Shown: positions 5,239-5,380 of the stretch, one piece after another | Position numbering within the stretch: the stretch's first letter is position 1 | How the letters are laid out: each line of letters begins with the position of its first letter | Source: an uncultured Bacilli bacterium | Lineage (GTDB): Bacteria > Bacillota_I > Bacilli_A > RF39 > UBA660 | Length of the DNA: 5,380 bases | Assembly: GCA_934148875.1 (NCBI GenBank) | Contig: CAKPDJ010000070.1 | Span: 1-5,380 of the forward strand | Direction of reading: 5' to 3' | Translations under genes and position numbers: made by a program | Notes under the pieces: generated by a model | The model's input: only the letters and a program-made list of their open reading frames with translations | Database searches by the model: none | Told to the model about the DNA's origin: nothing

Positions 5239-5380
5239 ATGTCAGTAAGAAACTATAAACCAATTACTCCAGGACAAAGAAAAAGAAGTACTTTAGTAAA
5301 TACAGAAATTACTAAAACTACTCCTGAAAAAAGTCTAGTAGTTAGTTTAAAGAAAAACGGTGGTCGTAACAATCAAGGTA
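5239..5380 (+). CDS. rplB: 50S ribosomal protein L2, N-terminal part (cut by window end)
   Basis: L2 binds 23S rRNA near the peptidyl transferase centre and helps subunit association. Only the first 47 codons are present. The translation begins MSVRNYKPITPGQRKRSTL, then EITKTTPEKSLVVSLKKNGG and RNNQG, matching the conserved L2 start (KYKPTTPGRR, PEKSLL, KKxGGRNNQG). The ATG follows AAAGGAGGG (5224-5232) at standard distance. The gene continues past the right edge; family members are about 275 residues. Its position after rplW is the canonical S10 operon order, with rpsS, rplV and rpsC expected next. Confidence 0.95.
   Translation, partial: MSVRNYKPITPGQRKRSTLVNTEITKTTPEKSLVVSLKKNGGRNNQG

Noticed and set aside
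1..5380. UGA-as-tryptophan genetic code (Mycoplasma type)
   Set aside because: Trp residues in L4 use TGG, and all conserved proteins read through completely under the standard code. The absence of TGA stops among six genes is too small a sample to argue otherwise.

Overview
The window is chromosomal DNA from a very AT-rich, low-GC Gram-positive bacterium. The ribosomal proteins look like those of Bacilli, Erysipelotrichia or Mollicutes relatives. This rests on strong AAAGGAGG-type ribosome binding sites, -35/-10 promoters with extended -10 elements, TAA/TAG stops, and S10/L3/L4/L23/L2 sequences close to the Firmicutes type. Tryptophan in L4 is encoded by TGG and no gene needs UGA as a sense codon, so the standard bacterial code fits; a reduced-genome or uncultured gut lineage is my inference.

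Layout. Positions 1-60 hold an intrinsic terminator for an unseen upstream gene. A clear promoter (100-128) then drives two uncharacterised genes that overlap by 11 bases (154-1152 and 1142-2965). They end in a terminator whose stem contains the second stop codon. The first encodes an acidic, helical protein whose C-terminal third resembles the RelE/HigB (phage Gp49-like) toxin fold. The second encodes a 607-residue, mostly helical protein with about six degenerate two-helix repeats that faintly resemble mTERF repeats. Neither is a recognised family member.

A second strong promoter (3029-3058) starts the S10 ribosomal protein operon after a structured leader of about 125 bases. The genes follow the canonical order rpsJ (S10), rplC (L3), rplD (L4), rplW (L23), rplB (L2, cut by the window edge). 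Unusual points are a glutamate-rich C-terminal tail on L3, an L4 lacking the usual first N-terminal strand, a 42-base hairpin between rplC and rplD touching the rplD ribosome binding site, and two leader segments that can compete for pairing with one partner.

The ribosomal genes form one co-transcribed unit for subunit assembly. The two upstream genes are a separate unit, and nothing visible links them functionally to the ribosome beyond adjacency. The least-described part of the window is this two-gene cassette.
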